Under the pieces are notes generated by a model, which saw nothing but the letters and a program-made list of their open reading frames with translations, had not been told where the DNA came from and did not search any database. This document shows, piece after piece, positions 31,752 to 42,615 of a stretch of DNA of 64,000 bases. The position numbers and the translations under genes are program-made. The DNA comes from Gracilariopsis chorda (Eukaryota > Rhodophyta > Florideophyceae > Gracilariales > Gracilariaceae). The stretch lies in NCBI GenBank assembly GCA_003194525.1, contig NBIV01000174.1, forward strand, positions 62,001 to 126,000. Reading direction: 5' to 3'. Every line of letters begins with the position of its first letter. Within the stretch, counting starts at the first letter, position 1.

Positions 31752-33600
31752 GGAGGTGGGATAGACATCAACGATGTTCGATACCTCACTAGGGTGCACA
31801 CCTCCACTGCTTAAATCGCCGGAGGTACTCAATGTAGCAATCATTAGCAAGAGTGTAAGAAAGCAAGGTGTGGTCAGAGACACCGGTATGTAATAAACAA
31901 GAGTAGGGAAGCAAACCTGAACGCTCCCGTATAGTTTTGTGCAGCTTGACATAATCCCGTAAGCGTTTTCCCTCTGGTTGGGAAGGCAACTTATACAGTG
32001 TCGATCCTGTTCGTTTTCTCGGAGCGAAGACGACTTTCAAAACGTTCGCGTGCACAACGATTGACCATGGACCATTAGGTCATTTCGTCAAACCGTATGG
32101 GATGATACACACTTTGTGATTTCTAGAGCTCTTCTGTATTGACCGACAACCGTTGAATATCCGATCCGTCCGCGTGGACCGTTGCATGATTCAATAGTGG
32201 CTTGATCATCATGTTTCATGACTGCTTTGAAAGCATTACGATGCGTTTGAGGTCCAAATCCCTCCAAGAGACACCACCAAGAGCCAGCCTTTCTCATACT
32301 CAAAGACTCCGCTCCGATCCATGAATATACCGTAAAACCATTCGAATAGTGACCAAGTGCCCGTTTGATCTTCGTAAGGTCGAATTGGCCTCCTCAAAAG
32401 GATACAGGGCCAGCCTGCCTACTGTCGTGAATATGCAACCGTAAAGCTATAATCGAACAGCAGACGGGCAACGACACAACGCTCACGAGGTTTCCGAGCT
32501 TCTCCCAAGCTACACAGAGTCCCTTCCTTGGTACGCAGGTCGGCGAGGATTTCGACAACACGATTCAAACGCGAGCCGTCGAAAAAGTGGAAATCGTAGA
32601 TCTACGAGTTACTCAGGTCCCTGGACTTTCACGCAGCCTTCCAAAACGTTGCAGAGTATGCACGGTACAGTAGCGGAGAACGAGTTTCGCGCTAGCGACC
32701 GCTAACTCTCTTATACTACTGTCGTCGTCAAACGGCTTCCAACGGCCAACTAACCCTTACCGCTAGCGGTCTAACCCTCGTACCTCCAGAGCTCTGCAAG
32801 GCTAGCCTTGTAAAAAGGTGTAGAGATAACGAGATTAAGGCTTAACCCTTTATCTCTCTATCCCTCATAAGAAGATTGCTAGCCCTTCCCTTACCCTTGA
32901 ACCTCTTCACCTTCAATAGATATGCCTCACTCACCACCCGCCGCCGGAGTCCTGCGCATTGGTCATCGTGTTCGTGCATGACTCATGAATCGTGAGCGAA
33001 AAGAGTTTGATTTTCACGGCGCATGACAACGTCATTTCAAGTTGTCACAGGGTTCGGTTCCCAGTCTGGGATTCCCAGAGCGACCAGTGCGACTGAAGCT
33101 TTGAACTGGCAAAACGGTAACCAGTGCCAACTTCGCAGGTTCACAAGTTACTCCGTCCATCTATCTGTGCTTGAATGTTTAAAGTTTGGATGCTTGTAAA
33201 AGCGGTTTTTTCGTTATGTGAACACTACTCCGTCACATGACTGGTGTGTAGTGAAGGAATGGACCGCGGTTGAAGACACGAAGTGAATCCTTGAAAGGAG
33301 ACGAGGACGAAGCTTTATGATTTACTAGAGAATTGCAACGGTTCCCAAGTGCTTCTAGTTTGCCGAGAAGTGTTCAGATTTGTCCTTTGTCTTTCGGTTC
33401 ATGAAGAAGGCGTCAACTACCGGGTAAGATGATCGGCTATCCAAGGTGCTCCACTGCTTCGTCTTCTTAGTGGGTCAAACGCAAGTTTATCAGTTCTACA
33501 TGTACTAATCGTAACAGATTGCTATATTAAGGGATCTCTTTGGTTCCTGCAATTGAAAGGACCCTGCTGCTGTTTTGAACCCCATCAGAAGATCCTTTTC
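31752..33600. other. Intergenic region between the convergent paralogs
   Basis: No supported gene. Minus-strand frames at 32,303-32,088 and 32,055-31,789 are open for about 70-90 codons, with protein-like composition (GSWWCLLEGFGPQTHRNAF; YVKLHKTIRERSGLLPYSC), and could be relics of an element, but no motif identifies them. The 12-bp palindrome accgctagcggt lies near 32,759. Confidence 0.4.
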
Positions 33601-35136
33601 TCAACTGTTGTATGGCATAAGCATTTCAGTGTCGGATAAAACCATCTTACAAACTCGTGGACGAACCATGACTACTTTCTCGTGTGTTTTGCGCATAATA
33701 CACCTGGTGACGCCATCCTCCGCACACTCGTACTTCGCGTCACACGGTCGTGGGTTGCATTCACCTTCCTTCTCGTTGAGATTAACCATATCGTAGCATT
33801 CTCCACCCTTCAAGGAGCTAGGCTTACACTTGCAGGAATTCGGCAACTCTTCAGAGTCAGACTGACCGTTGAAACTTTGGTCCTTGGTGTTCGACTTTTC
33901 CACGGTATCGTCGGTTTCCTTGCGTGTGGGTACCCTCCCTTTGGGCTTCTTCTCGCCGTCATTGTCGTCATCGCCGTCATTGGAACCTTTCTTGTTGCCC
34001 TTCTTTGTGTTGTCATCTTCATCGTCGCCGTCACTGGGGCCTTTCTTGCTATCCTCCTTCTTGCCATCATCGTCACCATCGCCGTCACTGGAATCTTTCT
34101 TCCCGTCCTTCTTCTTGTTGTCATCATCATCGTCGTCGTCGTCGTCGTCGTCGGAACCGTTCTTGTTTCCGTCCTTCTTACCGCCGTTCTTGCTGTCATC
34201 GTCATCGTCGTCGTCGCCGGAACCGTTCTTGTTTCCGTTCTGCTTACCCCCCTTCTTCTTGTCATCATCGTCGTCGTCGTCGGAACTGTTCTTGTTTCCG
34301 TTCTTCTTACCCCCCTTCTTCTTGTCGTCCTCATCGCCGTCGTCGTCGTTTCCGGAACCGTTCTTGTTTCCGTTCTTCTTACCGCCCTTCTTCTTGCCGT
34401 CCTCGTCGTCATCGTCGTCACTGTCTTTGTCGTCGCCGTCTGAAGAGTCAGATCCCTTTTGCTTCTTTCCACCACAGTTGTCTCCGCCAATCACATGTCG
34501 GAAGTGAACGGTGTGTGCGGGGAGCGTCTTCTTTTTGTTACCCTTGCCTTCCGATACCAGCTTCCAAATGAAGCGCGCTTTGCGGTCAAACTTGTTGTGT
34601 TTGATGTCTACTTCATCGGCCTTGTCCCACTTACAGAAGGCCTTCTTGAGCTCTTTGCTGGATTTGTCGACGCGATTGTTCCAGTGTGCTTTCTGGTCGG
34701 TAGGCCACGAGAGGAAGTCATCAGTGCGGGTTCTGTAGTGAGCGGTATCGGAGCGGTATGTGTGTCCGTTCCAGACGATGGTGGTCAAGATGGCCGCTTT
34801 GTCAGAGGTCTTTTCGGCGAGAATACCGACGACGTCTCCCTTTGCAACAGAGACGGTAACGGTTGCGGTGCTTCCGGAGTCGACTTTCTCTTTGAGTACA
34901 CCGTTGACGAAGACTTGGGCATCAGCGTAGGCTGAGAGTTTGATACTCGCTTCGGAAGGAGTTTTGTTGTCGTTTGTGTTCCCACCGGCTCGGATGACGG
35001 GCTTGAGTGAGGAGTGAGGATCAGTAATCTGGGTTCTTGGAATAGAACCATATTCGGGACTCCAGAGAGCACGAGCTGATGCGAGGGCAAGCAGAGCGGA
35101 CAATGCGACAAGCTGCGTAAGAGTAAGGGTTCTCAT
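33601..35136 (-). CDS. Secreted Asp/Lys-rich protein with Cys-rich tail (paralog 2, expanded repeat)
   Basis: 511 residues from the second in-frame ATG at 35,136, chosen because MRTLTLTQ aligns with the start of paralog 1 and begins a good signal peptide (cut after LASA). The earlier ATG at 35,151 would add five residues. It has the same layout as paralog 1: beta-rich-looking domain, low-complexity segment, Cys-rich tail (CKCK, GGECYD, EGECNPRPCD, YECAED). The low-complexity part is expanded to about eight units of 18-26 residues, each a Lys/Gly/Asn block plus an Asp block (about 33,950-34,440). DNA from the middle domain into the first repeat unit is almost identical to paralog 1, while both ends are diverged. 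Likely extracellular; function unknown. Confidence 0.86.
   Translation of the reverse strand: MRTLTLTQLVALSALLALASARALWSPEYGSIPRTQITDPHSSLKPVIRAGGNTNDNKTPSEASIKLSAYADAQVFVNGVLKEKVDSGSTATVTVSVAKGDVVGILAEKTSDKAAILTTIVWNGHTYRSDTAHYRTRTDDFLSWPTDQKAHWNNRVDKSSKELKKAFCKWDKADEVDIKHNKFDRKARFIWKLVSEGKGNKKKTLPAHTVHFRHVIGGDNCGGKKQKGSDSSDGDDKDSDDDDDEDGKKKGGKKNGNKNGSGNDDDGDEDDKKKGGKKNGNKNSSDDDDDDDKKKGGKQNGNKNGSGDDDDDDDSKNGGKKDGNKNGSDDDDDDDDDDDNKKKDGKKDSSDGDGDDDGKKEDSKKGPSDGDDEDDNTKKGNKKGSNDGDDDNDGEKKPKGRVPTRKETDDTVEKSNTKDQSFNGQSDSEELPNSCKCKPSSLKGGECYDMVNLNEKEGECNPRPCDAKYECAEDGVTRCIMRKTHEKVVMVRPRVCKMVLSDTEMLMPYNS
33945..34440 (-). repeat. In-frame degenerate repeat encoding Lys/Gly/Asn plus Asp-run units
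   Basis: About eight tandem units inside the second paralog, built from AAG/AAC/GGC-rich and GAC/GAT-rich blocks. The repeated triplets keep all three frames open on the opposite strand as well, producing long spurious ORFs. The longest acidic block encodes 11 consecutive Asp near 34,130-34,160. Confidence 0.85.
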
Positions 35137-35305
35137 CTTTGAGTTGAGCATCTAATTGAATAGACGGAGCAGTTCAATGTATCTGATGTGTAGTGCTGAT
35201 GAAGTCGGTTTCGCTGTTCTTGGTTGTAGAAGCTGAGCACTATGTTGCGAAAGGATGAGTATAGGATGACGAGGGTTGGTGGACTGAAGAAGTGGGAGGC
35301 AAGGG

Positions 35306-35313
35306 TTTATATA
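35306..35313 (-). promoter_or_regulatory. TATA box of the second secreted Asp/Lys-rich protein gene
   Basis: TATATAAA on the minus strand, 170-177 bp upstream of the ATG at 35,136, matching the spacing in the paralog (163-170 bp). The rest of the two leaders is not obviously similar. Confidence 0.65.
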
Positions 35314-35677
35314 GGATGGCCGGACAAGTTGTGGGAGGAGAGTAGGCAGTTTCTGGTTCGACGTGTAAGTTGTAGAACATTTCGTGGGCTTTTCGTTTGG
35401 AAGAAGAGGTGTCGAGAGTCTGCATATGGTATGCGAGGTGGGGAATGGATAGGTTTACGGTAATTTCGTGTGCAAAAGTTGTTCGTTGAATACGGACATG
35501 GGGCGAAGTGGAGTTTCTTCGTCGTACCTGTTTCGGGCTCAGGGCGCTAAGGATGATGATGATGACGAGTAGCAGACAGAGGTGACTGGTGATTGCATGT
35601 TAGGGGATAAGTGGATTGCATAACAGAATACGTGCGCAGAGTTGTGTTTTAGGAGTTGCGACTCTCGCAATATCGTG

Positions 35678-35910
35678 TCAGTAAGGGAAGCTAAATGTTT
35701 TGGAGTTATCTTCCTCGCACCGCGCACAGCGATGATCATCTACGGGTTTTAGGGGGGAGGTCATGAAAAAGTTACATGGATCTGCTTTATCCTTCTTACA
35801 CTTCACAGGGGTGGGTTCCCGTGTACCGTTTACTGGAAGCATTCTAGAGAGTTCATGAATTGAACACGAAGAACATGAAGTGTGCGACAAAGCGCATTTT
35901 CTCTGACAGG
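35678..35910 (-). other. Possible Cys-rich small ORF or exon
   Basis: A minus-strand frame encodes a segment with nine Cys in about 80 residues (CQRKCALSHTSCSSC near its start, then KCKKD, DPCNFF, RCARCEED) ending in a stop at 35,678. There is no ATG in a good position; a 3' splice site (cag|aga near 35,905) could join it to an upstream exon, but none was identified. It lies upstream of the second paralog on the same strand. Reported only as a candidate. Confidence 0.25.
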
Positions 35911-36817
35911 TGACATCAATCTTTCATAACGCTTTATTTCAGTTTTCCAAGTTGTATGCGCAAGAGCGAGAAGGATACGTGGACATGGGCAACTGTAAAA
36001 CGGGACTAGAGCCCGTTTCCTTTCTTGTGGGCTCTTCACACCTTAAGACAAAAGCAAACTTTCAAACTCCGTATGAAAGAAACTGTGTGTTAACAAGGAA
36101 GGCTAACAATGTCGTAGACCTTTAGTCGTGATGAAACGCAGAGTGGACTCTCGAGCAACGTATGAAGTCAGCAGCCTTTGAAAAAGAAGTGGTGTGGAAT
36201 AGCTCCATAGCCAACTGCGTAGTTGATACCAAGATTCTGAAGAGAGAGGGGGCTTTCTCTGATCAATCTCTACCCGGGTCTCGGAATTAGCATTAAGATA
36301 TAAGCTAATGAAAACAGGACGCGGTGCTAAAGAAACACTGGAACGGGTGGGATGAAACGCACATGGAAGTAGAGCGCGGGTGCGCCTTCCTGAAAAGAGA
36401 AAGCTTTTACTGAAAGCTCTCCTTCAGCTTAGTAATAGAAAGCTGTTGTCCACAGTAAAGAAGAAGAAGAAGAAGAAGAAGCGCGGGTCGGCTTTGGTGC
36501 GAATCGGTTGTCTTGCTTTTATCCGAATCGCAGGTGGTTTTCGTATCGAAAGCCGAATCAGCGGAAGCTGTTCCACAACCCGGCACATCCGATACTAAAG
36601 AAACGTCTTATCGATGAATCGTATCGAAAAGATTGAACGCCAATATCAGCCAAACTTGATGATGATGATGGCCCTTGCGAGACCGTACAGGTAAAGGTTG
36701 AAGGTTTGGCTTTCCAACCCTCTTACCGCCTGTTACTAGACGCTAAAAGCTAACCCTTTACAACGGTAGGGTTCAACGAGAGAGAGAGGCAACTATTAAG
36801 GATAGCGGTGGGGTCAG

Positions 36818-36836
36818 CTCGGCCCGAAGGGCCGAG
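36818..36836. repeat. 8-bp GC-rich stem-loop followed by a T run
   Basis: ctcggccc-gaa-gggccgag, then gcgcggtttttt. The GAA loop between GCC and GGC is the same as in the Helitron 3' hairpin at 20,199-20,213, so it may mark a decayed Helitron end. The T run would equally suit a Pol III terminator. Confidence 0.6.
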
Positions 36837-37001
36837 GCGCGGTTTTTTGTGGTCACTTTCCCGTGCCAGCAAACCCTTCCAACCCCCAGGCTCGCGATGT
36901 GGTTACAAAGATTGGCTTGCTCCTTCGCACCGAGTGCAAAAGAAATCAAAGGATTCGTTTTCTTTTTTTATTTTGATTCAGTAACACCGGATCAATCAGA
37001 G

Positions 37002-37038
37002 CACTCCTGTTTCATAATATTATTATGAAACAGGAGTG
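37002..37038. repeat. 37-nt near-perfect palindrome
   Basis: An 18-bp arm cactcctgtttcataata and its exact reverse complement meet at a single central base. The flanks aatca/tgatt extend the symmetry after a 3-bp mismatch. It could form a cruciform or a long RNA hairpin. Confidence 0.9.
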
Positions 37039-37769
37039 ATTTGATTACTTTGCAACTCAAGAAAGAAGATGTGCACGTCGTTTTTCTTGGCTAATGATTG
37101 GCTAACAGCCCGCTCTGATGACAGCTTGGTGTATTTGATTTAGCACAATGTATGAGCAACCCCTCGTGCTATCAAGAATCTTGATTACTTCACGGGGGCA
37201 ACATCTCGTTTTCTGCAAGTGCTCATACGAAGAACGATGTAGCCAAATCTCAACACGACACGTAACGTTCCGTACGCTCTGGTTGCCGTCGAGTATTGAT
37301 CAAATTACCGAGGTCAAACCTTCTTACCGCCCTCAGCAATAACATGCTTGCTCGGCGTTGATTTGATATGGAAACGGGGGAATGGCAACTTCACAATCAC
37401 CATCCAACTCTTCTGAGATTCTTTTCCACTTCGTAGCCTTCAGAGAGCGAACCCGATCTGCACAGTTACACCGCACTTCTCTTGAAGGAAGTTTACTAAA
37501 AACCTATCACCACGTCTAAAGGGGGCTGCAATCGGGGTACATCAGCTCGTCCCAGTGTTGGAATGATATCCCTTCCACCATATGCTACAAACAATACTGG
37601 ACAAACAATACTGGACAAACAGAACAGCAGTCCACCACCAGATCGTGCCCAAAACCAAGACGTTCCCAGACCCCCCCCCCCGTATGACTGGTTCTAGACA
37701 CGATCCCCAAGTACCTTTGCTAAGTAGAGACAGCTCAAATCTGTCCATCTGCTCCGCAACAACTTTTGT

Positions 37770-39323
37770 TCACGACACTGCCTTTTCTCCCCGCTTCTCC
37801 AAGAACTTTTCAAACTCCTTCACCATCTCGTCATTACCATTCTTCTTCATTCTGTCAACAGTCTTGTTATAATACTGCTCAAGAATTTCATTTCGCCCTT
37901 CAATCTGACGTAACAAACTTTCAAAGCTCTCCTTCCTATCTTCCGTACTTTGCGATTTGCCAATATGGTTGTACTCGCGACACAGAACTTCCCGCTCTAA
38001 AAGCTCATCAACATTACGTTTTCGCAGCCCGTCAGCGCGTCCCCGTTCCTGTTTGACCACGTAGTCAGCCACGCTTCTCGACCAGTAGTGCACAATGGTC
38101 CATTCCGTATCAGTTGTGTTCCAGCTCATTCTAAAGTCTTTGAACGGCTCCGTACAGAAAACCTCCTGCGCCCCAGCCGAGTGCGAAATCCAGTGCTTCA
38201 CCCCATGAATGAAGAAACTTCCCTTTGCACGATAGTACCCGAGGTCAAGATACTTTGGTTGGATGGCCGTCTTGCCGGAGAACAAGTATCCAGGTTCGTC
38301 AGGACTTGCATACTCATCCTTGAATCCACAAGTGTTAGGAAACATACTCGCCAAACTCCGGTCACGTGGGGAGGGTGGCTGAAGTTTGTTATTCGTCAAA
38401 GCGGTATCCCAGCGCGCCATCTGCGCTGGTAGATGCTCAACCTTACTCAAAAAGCGGTGCATGAAAGGAACCTGCGCCAAAGTTTCACCCTTCTCAAGAA
38501 CTTTGTCAGGGTGCTTAGCCTCAAAGAACTCATCAGCGTCTATGGAGATGAGCCATGTGGTGGTGTTACCATAGAGTTGGAAGCACTGCCAATTAGCCAT
38601 GTGCTGACGACTTCTCAACACCTCAAGGCGCTTGCCATTTTTATCCAATCGGCCTCGGCTAATCATTTTCAAGAATTGCTCCTCTGAAGGTGGTTTCGTC
38701 ACGGTGACAATCGGTGCAAACGGCTCGAGAATGCGTTGAACATCTTCGTCACCGTCGTTGTCATCATAGATGTAAAAATGATCCACTCCAGCCAAGTAAT
38801 TTCTGACGATGAACTCGTGCAACGTATCGGCGGCGCCACGCACGATGGTGGAAGAAGCGAGATAATAGCCGTCTGTATTCATAGCACGAATGCTTTCTTC
38901 TGCGCTGCTGTTGCCCCGAATCAAAGCGCGCAGTTGACAGTATCGCAACCCCTCATTCGTAGATTTCATGCAGTCTAGCATGGGAGGGGTAAGAGCAGCA
39001 GTCTCTCTTGCAACCGCGTGCAGCTCATTAAGCGGAGCAATATCATCTTTCTCTGGCTGTTTGTGAAGATAATTGGTTTCAGAGTCGGGGGCGGGTTTGG
39101 GATCGATAGGCTCGATACGCGACGGTTGTGTTTTGGAAGTATGCAGTGATGGTTTGGCAAAGCTGTTGCAATCGAGGTTGTACACCGTAGCAGTAAACGG
39201 AGAAGCGCGTGAAGCAAAGGGAAGATGTCTTCCCCAGAAGAGGTAGCCGGCGTTGATAAGATTGATAAGGACGAGAATGGCTACGACGGCTAGGAAGACG
39301 GATTTGTTGGTGGGCCTCTTCAT
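37770..39323 (-). CDS. Family 92-like (DUF23) glycosyltransferase, type II membrane protein
   Basis: 517 residues from the ATG at 39,323. This start gives a short basic cytoplasmic tail (MKRPTNKS) directly before one membrane segment (about 9-29), the layout of Golgi type II glycosyltransferases; the longer frame to 39,407 would bury it. After a stem, the catalytic region holds HEFIVRNYLAGVDHFYIYDD (about 169-188), FAPIVTV, MANWQCFQLYG, the DxD-type sugar-nucleotide/metal site WLISIDADEFFE (DAD at 262-264) and a later IHGVKHWISH. Four N-x-S/T sites are present. The family transfers sugars such as galactose onto glycans; here the substrate is unknown, possibly cell-wall or N-glycan. Single exon. 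Confidence 0.82.
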   Translation of the reverse strand: MKRPTNKSVFLAVVAILVLINLINAGYLFWGRHLPFASRASPFTATVYNLDCNSFAKPSLHTSKTQPSRIEPIDPKPAPDSETNYLHKQPEKDDIAPLNELHAVARETAALTPPMLDCMKSTNEGLRYCQLRALIRGNSSAEESIRAMNTDGYYLASSTIVRGAADTLHEFIVRNYLAGVDHFYIYDDNDGDEDVQRILEPFAPIVTVTKPPSEEQFLKMISRGRLDKNGKRLEVLRSRQHMANWQCFQLYGNTTTWLISIDADEFFEAKHPDKVLEKGETLAQVPFMHRFLSKVEHLPAQMARWDTALTNNKLQPPSPRDRSLASMFPNTCGFKDEYASPDEPGYLFSGKTAIQPKYLDLGYYRAKGSFFIHGVKHWISHSAGAQEVFCTEPFKDFRMSWNTTDTEWTIVHYWSRSVADYVVKQERGRADGLRKRNVDELLEREVLCREYNHIGKSQSTEDRKESFESLLRQIEGRNEILEQYYNKTVDRMKKNGNDEMVKEFEKFLEKRGEKAVS

Positions 39324-42300
39324 GACGATTGTGGGGCGGGGGATGAGGGAGGCTGGCAGGCTGTATGACAGCAGAAGCGTAGGAACTTTTATTAGGAAGA
39401 GTCTCAAGAATCAGGTAACAGTAAGGGGAGAAATAAGGAGGGGGGGGGGGAAAGCCTTTACAGCTTGGGAGGCTGTTGGACGTGTAGCAAGAGTCATTTG
39501 GACGTGCACGGAAAAGGGGGAGGGGCACTGTATACTGAAGTGAAGGGGCGAGCGGATGTGGGGGGAAAGGTATGAAGGGGATGTGCGTGTGTTGGGGTTG
39601 CTGAATATGCATTTGACGGAGATTGGAGTGGGCAGGATATGGATGTGACGGTGGAGAAAATGAATTCATGATTTGTGTACCGCGGGTAAACAGCGAGGGG
39701 TGTGGGCAACGTGGCGACGAAATTGCGGTGGCTGCAAGCGGCTCCACGTAACTTTTGGAAGGACGGCAAGGGCATGCAACAAGGAGCAGATCGGGTGTTG
39801 AAGAGTGCACAATGGGCGGCCGCTTTTTTCCGCGGCGCCCAAAGGAACCGCAATAGGATACGGCTCTGTGTTTGTGCTACAGTAACTTTATGGTAATACT
39901 GCGGGAGAAGGGATTGCTACTGTAGAAGGTATAAAACGATCTTCTTCGGCCTTGCACGGCTCCAGTATGGCGAAGGTTGCGATGATGATACTGTATGAGC
40001 CTCATCATTGTTGCGTCAGTGCAGTTTCGCGTTTAGAGGGGAACAAATGTATGGAGTTCATACTCTGAAGTTGCAGCAACACGGATGCAAGAACGCCGCT
40101 GTGCTGTAAAACAAAGCACGGCAACGACGGGAGCGGCGATGCAGTTATACGATACGGGAGGCACTCGGTGGTAACTAGCCGACACGTGGAAGGCGTCTTT
40201 GATGTGTTTTTCATTTCAGTTTTGTTGATTATTTTGAAATAACATGTGTACAATGATGCCGTCTGCAAGATCTCTATGTAACACTATTAAGACTCATGAA
40301 TGACAGCCCGTTTTAAGTTAGACTAGCAATGACAGCCCATCACGTCCCTTGCGTTAGATTTGTAGCATTCTACCTTCGTGTCTTTCCCGCTGAAGCTTGG
40401 CGCAACGCGGCGTCATGCACGTTGCGCGTTTCACAGCTCGCTGGGAGTGTTTCAACCGAGTCGCGACGTAACTTATGCTTCAATTCAAGCACAACGCCAT
40501 CCAAGTTTAATACGTGTAACGAAAGGTACAGCTGGTGTCTTATGTGGTAGATACATACGTAGCTTCGTATATCTCAAGTTCACCATTCAGCTGCACACCG
40601 AGAGAGGCTGATGATCTGGTGGCGGCGATGAACGACATAATCGTACACGAGGCGCGTCAAGAACGTATGCAATGGGCGTGTTTCTGGAACGACCTGTGCC
40701 AATTTGCGGCGGTGCGATGACTGCTGTGCTCCACAAGAACGAAAAAGGCATGAACAGGACGGATGGCAGACGGCGAGCACGAAGAACGAGCACCAGCGAC
40801 GCGCAAAGCGCAAAGTTAATGATTGGTCTCTATAATGATGATGCGGCGTGCTCAGACGGAGAGCGCGAAAGGCCACGGGTGGAAGCGTATGATAAGGTGA
40901 GCAGCGTCCGATAGACTTTGAACGGCGTTGCTACCATGTTGGACCGAACCGTGGGTCTTACCGCACCCTGGTACTGTTGGACCAACGTCGTGTTGCCGAT
41001 CCGCACCGCTTGAGGCGTACCTCCCTACAGGACTGCTTACATGGCGCATCTGTGGACACGTTGACACGTCATACACGCGCACAGTGAAAGCTGTAGGTGA
41101 TCTGATTTGGTGGTTGAGCCAAATCGATTCGAAATAGATGCCAACCGTATCTCCGCTATTGCTGTTTTCCGCGGCGGGTGCCACTGCACTGTGGAACGAC
41201 GCGAGACAAGCACTTGTTCAAGGTGATGGTACCTTTGTACATGTAGAGTTAACCCTTTGCCCTTGGATACAACCCACCCCAACCAAGCCATGCGCCCTTC
41301 GTTGTCTCAAATCGCACCGCCTGCACATTATCTCTGCGGGCAACTTCTCCCCGCCAAAACGGCGGCACGTGCGTTAAGAATACATGCTGCCGCACATTAA
41401 TGGAGAACTCTAGAATTACATTCGTGGCATTCGCATAAAAGCGTGGTGGCCGGGTCAAATCGCCGTTTGGATGGGGCAACATAAGTCTATGTGTGCTTTC
41501 GCGAGCCACAGTTGGTTGTTCGTCACGTGCACTTATTGAGCGATGCGCGCAGAGTGCGTGACGCCACAAGCATTGCGCTGGTTCGTTTCCGATCGCGGCA
41601 CCAGTGGCGCACGGTAAGTCGTGCCACGCCCTCCCTGCGGCTCCGTCCACGCCCCGCCAACGGCGTGTGCAGCGCGAGTGGCGCAACACATTCCACAGCC
41701 CAAAAACATACACCGCCCAACCGTCGAGCGCGATAAAAGTTAATGCATGCCCCCCGTGCGCGTACGGTGCAAAACTTTTTTTCTCCGCACCTCAACTGTG
41801 GTGCAGGCCACACAACTGTCCACGTTTTTCAATCCGCTTGGTAGCAGCGTGATGCCGGTGCTCTCCGCGGACGCACGTGCGCTTTGAACGGAATCGTGGG
41901 TAAACGGGTACCGATGGTAGCCTTACTGTACATTACGCCCGGTTGTTGCGTCATGCTGTGGCCCGCAACCTGTGGGCGCGCTGCTGGCCTTCTGCGTTTA
42001 TGATAGACTGCGCGTTCTACTGGTAGACAGTGTCTACTAGACACACGAAGACGACCTGCGTGTGTTTGCGCACAAGTACTTCCACCAAGCCACAAGCTGC
42101 ATAACTCTAGCGCTTGCGACCCGTGTTGCACGAGCTGCGCCCTTCCAAAGCGCGCAAAAAGATGACGAGCGATGACACCGCAGCCGTCAAATCGCCCCGC
42201 GCACAACGCAAGCCACAAATCGATGAGCAAACTGGCGCTCGAGCCACCGCCGTCAAAAAGCAAAAGTGCTGACACGTCGCGCCAATCAAATCCGCTCCAT

Positions 42301-42588
42301 TACCCACACCGGTGCCAAGCACGTGCCGGCAGCATGTATGTATAACCTCTGCTTGCCGTGCGCCCCGCGTGTGCATGCATACCAACATCCACCACCGCTC
42401 CCAACCTTTGTGTCGCCCTTGCGCTTCGCGCCCCGCCATCCCCATCCATTAACCGAAACCCCCCCGTCCGGGCGCGTGTCCCACTTGCCACACCTATTCA
42501 TCAATCTTCCTCTCCCACCTACACCTACTTACCCTTTCCCGCTACACAATCGCCTCCACGTCTCCATCCGCCCCTCCTCCCTTCCCCT
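39324..42588. other. 3.3-kb intergenic region, no gene recognised
   Basis: Many overlapping short frames on both strands without family resemblance. A G run lies at about 39,441-39,451. A TATA-like tataaaac at 39,930-39,937 precedes only a 33-codon ORF (39,967-40,068) whose ATG is too close for a normal leader. GC-rich DNA at 40.9-42.3 kb keeps frames open by composition alone. Confidence 0.45.
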
Positions 42589-42610
42589 CCCCCCCCCCCC
42601 CCCCCCCCCC
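42589..42610 (+). repeat. Run of 22 C just upstream of a start codon
   Basis: Homopolymer C(22) separated by ttccc from the ATG at 42,616. It lies in a strongly C/pyrimidine-rich leader (from about 42,480). The length is a sequencing-sensitive homopolymer and could differ in the real genome. Confidence 0.85.
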
Positions 42611-42615
42611 TTCCC

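Larger units (their letters stand above)
35911..37769. other. Intergenic region with structured repeats
   Basis: No supported gene. Contains an (AAG)n microsatellite (36,457-36,482), a hairpin followed by a T run (36,818-36,846), a 37-nt palindrome (37,002-37,038) and a run of 12 C (about 37,670-37,681). Confidence 0.5.

Noticed and set aside
32740..32860. Telomere-like repeats (aaccctt words)
   Set aside because: Only scattered single copies occur and there is no tandem array.
33682..34571. Long plus-strand ORFs (up to 253 codons) opposite the second secreted-protein gene
   Set aside because: They arise from the Asp/Lys triplet repeat read in other frames; they give Ser/Pro or Val/Leu low complexity and have no start context or homolog.
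39967..40068. 33-codon ORF below a TATA-like box
   Set aside because: The ATG would lie only a few bases after the expected transcription start; no signal or conserved sequence.
40580..41813. Several 70-150 codon ORFs on both strands
   Set aside because: Overlapping compositional frames in GC-rich DNA, with no recognisable domains and no consistent strand.
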